A stretch of 5,911 bases of DNA from the NCBI GenBank assembly GCA_947168625.1, contig CAMVMQ010000053.1, forward strand, positions 1 through 5,911, read 5' to 3'. The DNA comes from an uncultured Caryophanales bacterium (GTDB lineage Bacteria; Bacillota_I; Bacilli_A; RF39; UBA660). The notes beneath the pieces are model-generated. The model saw only the letters and a list, made by a program, of their open reading frames with translations, was not told where the DNA came from and made no database searches. Every line of letters starts with the position of its first letter. Position 1 is the first letter of the stretch. Below, in pieces: positions 5,907 to 5,911 of the stretch. The position numbers were made by a program, and so were the translations under genes.

Positions 5907-5911
5907 ATATT

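Noticed and set aside
1..5911. Mobile element, CRISPR array, tRNA/rRNA or toxin-antitoxin pair
   Set aside because: I saw no spaced repeats, terminal inverted repeats, transposase motifs, cloverleaf sequences or small paired genes. Short A/T repeats such as ATAATA runs are expected at this composition.

Overview
This is a very AT-rich window (roughly a quarter G+C by eye) in which every supportable gene lies on the minus strand. The protein families point to a low-GC Firmicute or a gut Mollicutes/Bacilli relative: a YoaP-type acetyltransferase, a large two-half ABC-2 exporter, and a Pr6Pr/AIG1-like membrane protein. All 12 tryptophans in the complete genes are TGG, and no gene contains or ends in TGA. 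The mycoplasma code (TGA = Trp) is therefore unlikely. I cannot assign a genus or species.

The genes read from high to low coordinates and fall into three apparent transcription units separated by two intrinsic terminators. Unit A (5911 to 4442) holds a GNAT/YoaP acetyltransferase and a small polytopic membrane protein; its promoter is outside the window, and it ends in a hairpin plus seven-T tract at 4442-4472. Unit B (4428 to 1623) starts at an extended -10 promoter. It encodes an ABC ATPase, a 533-residue permease that looks like two fused ABC-2 halves, and a short flavodoxin-like protein, and it ends in a hairpin overlapping the flavodoxin stop codon. Unit C (1601 to beyond position 1) starts at a second extended -10 promoter. 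It encodes an unrecognised 203-residue protein, FolD, and the N-terminus of serine hydroxymethyltransferase (GlyA), with overlapping reading frames.

Unit C is one-carbon metabolism. GlyA moves the serine C3 carbon onto tetrahydrofolate, and FolD interconverts methylene-, methenyl- and formyl-tetrahydrofolate. The unknown protein is read from the same message and overlaps folD by 20 bases. Unit B is an ATP-driven exporter of unknown substrate with a co-transcribed flavodoxin fold protein. Unit A has no evident shared pathway.

The content is mostly ordinary chromosomal material. I see no mobile element, CRISPR array, RNA gene or defence system, and no gene-free stretch longer than about 90 bases. 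The points most worth a second look are the unknown gene coupled to folD, the internal duplication of the permease, the AIG1-like Thr/His pair in the small membrane protein, and the two near-identical promoters that would give very short leaders.
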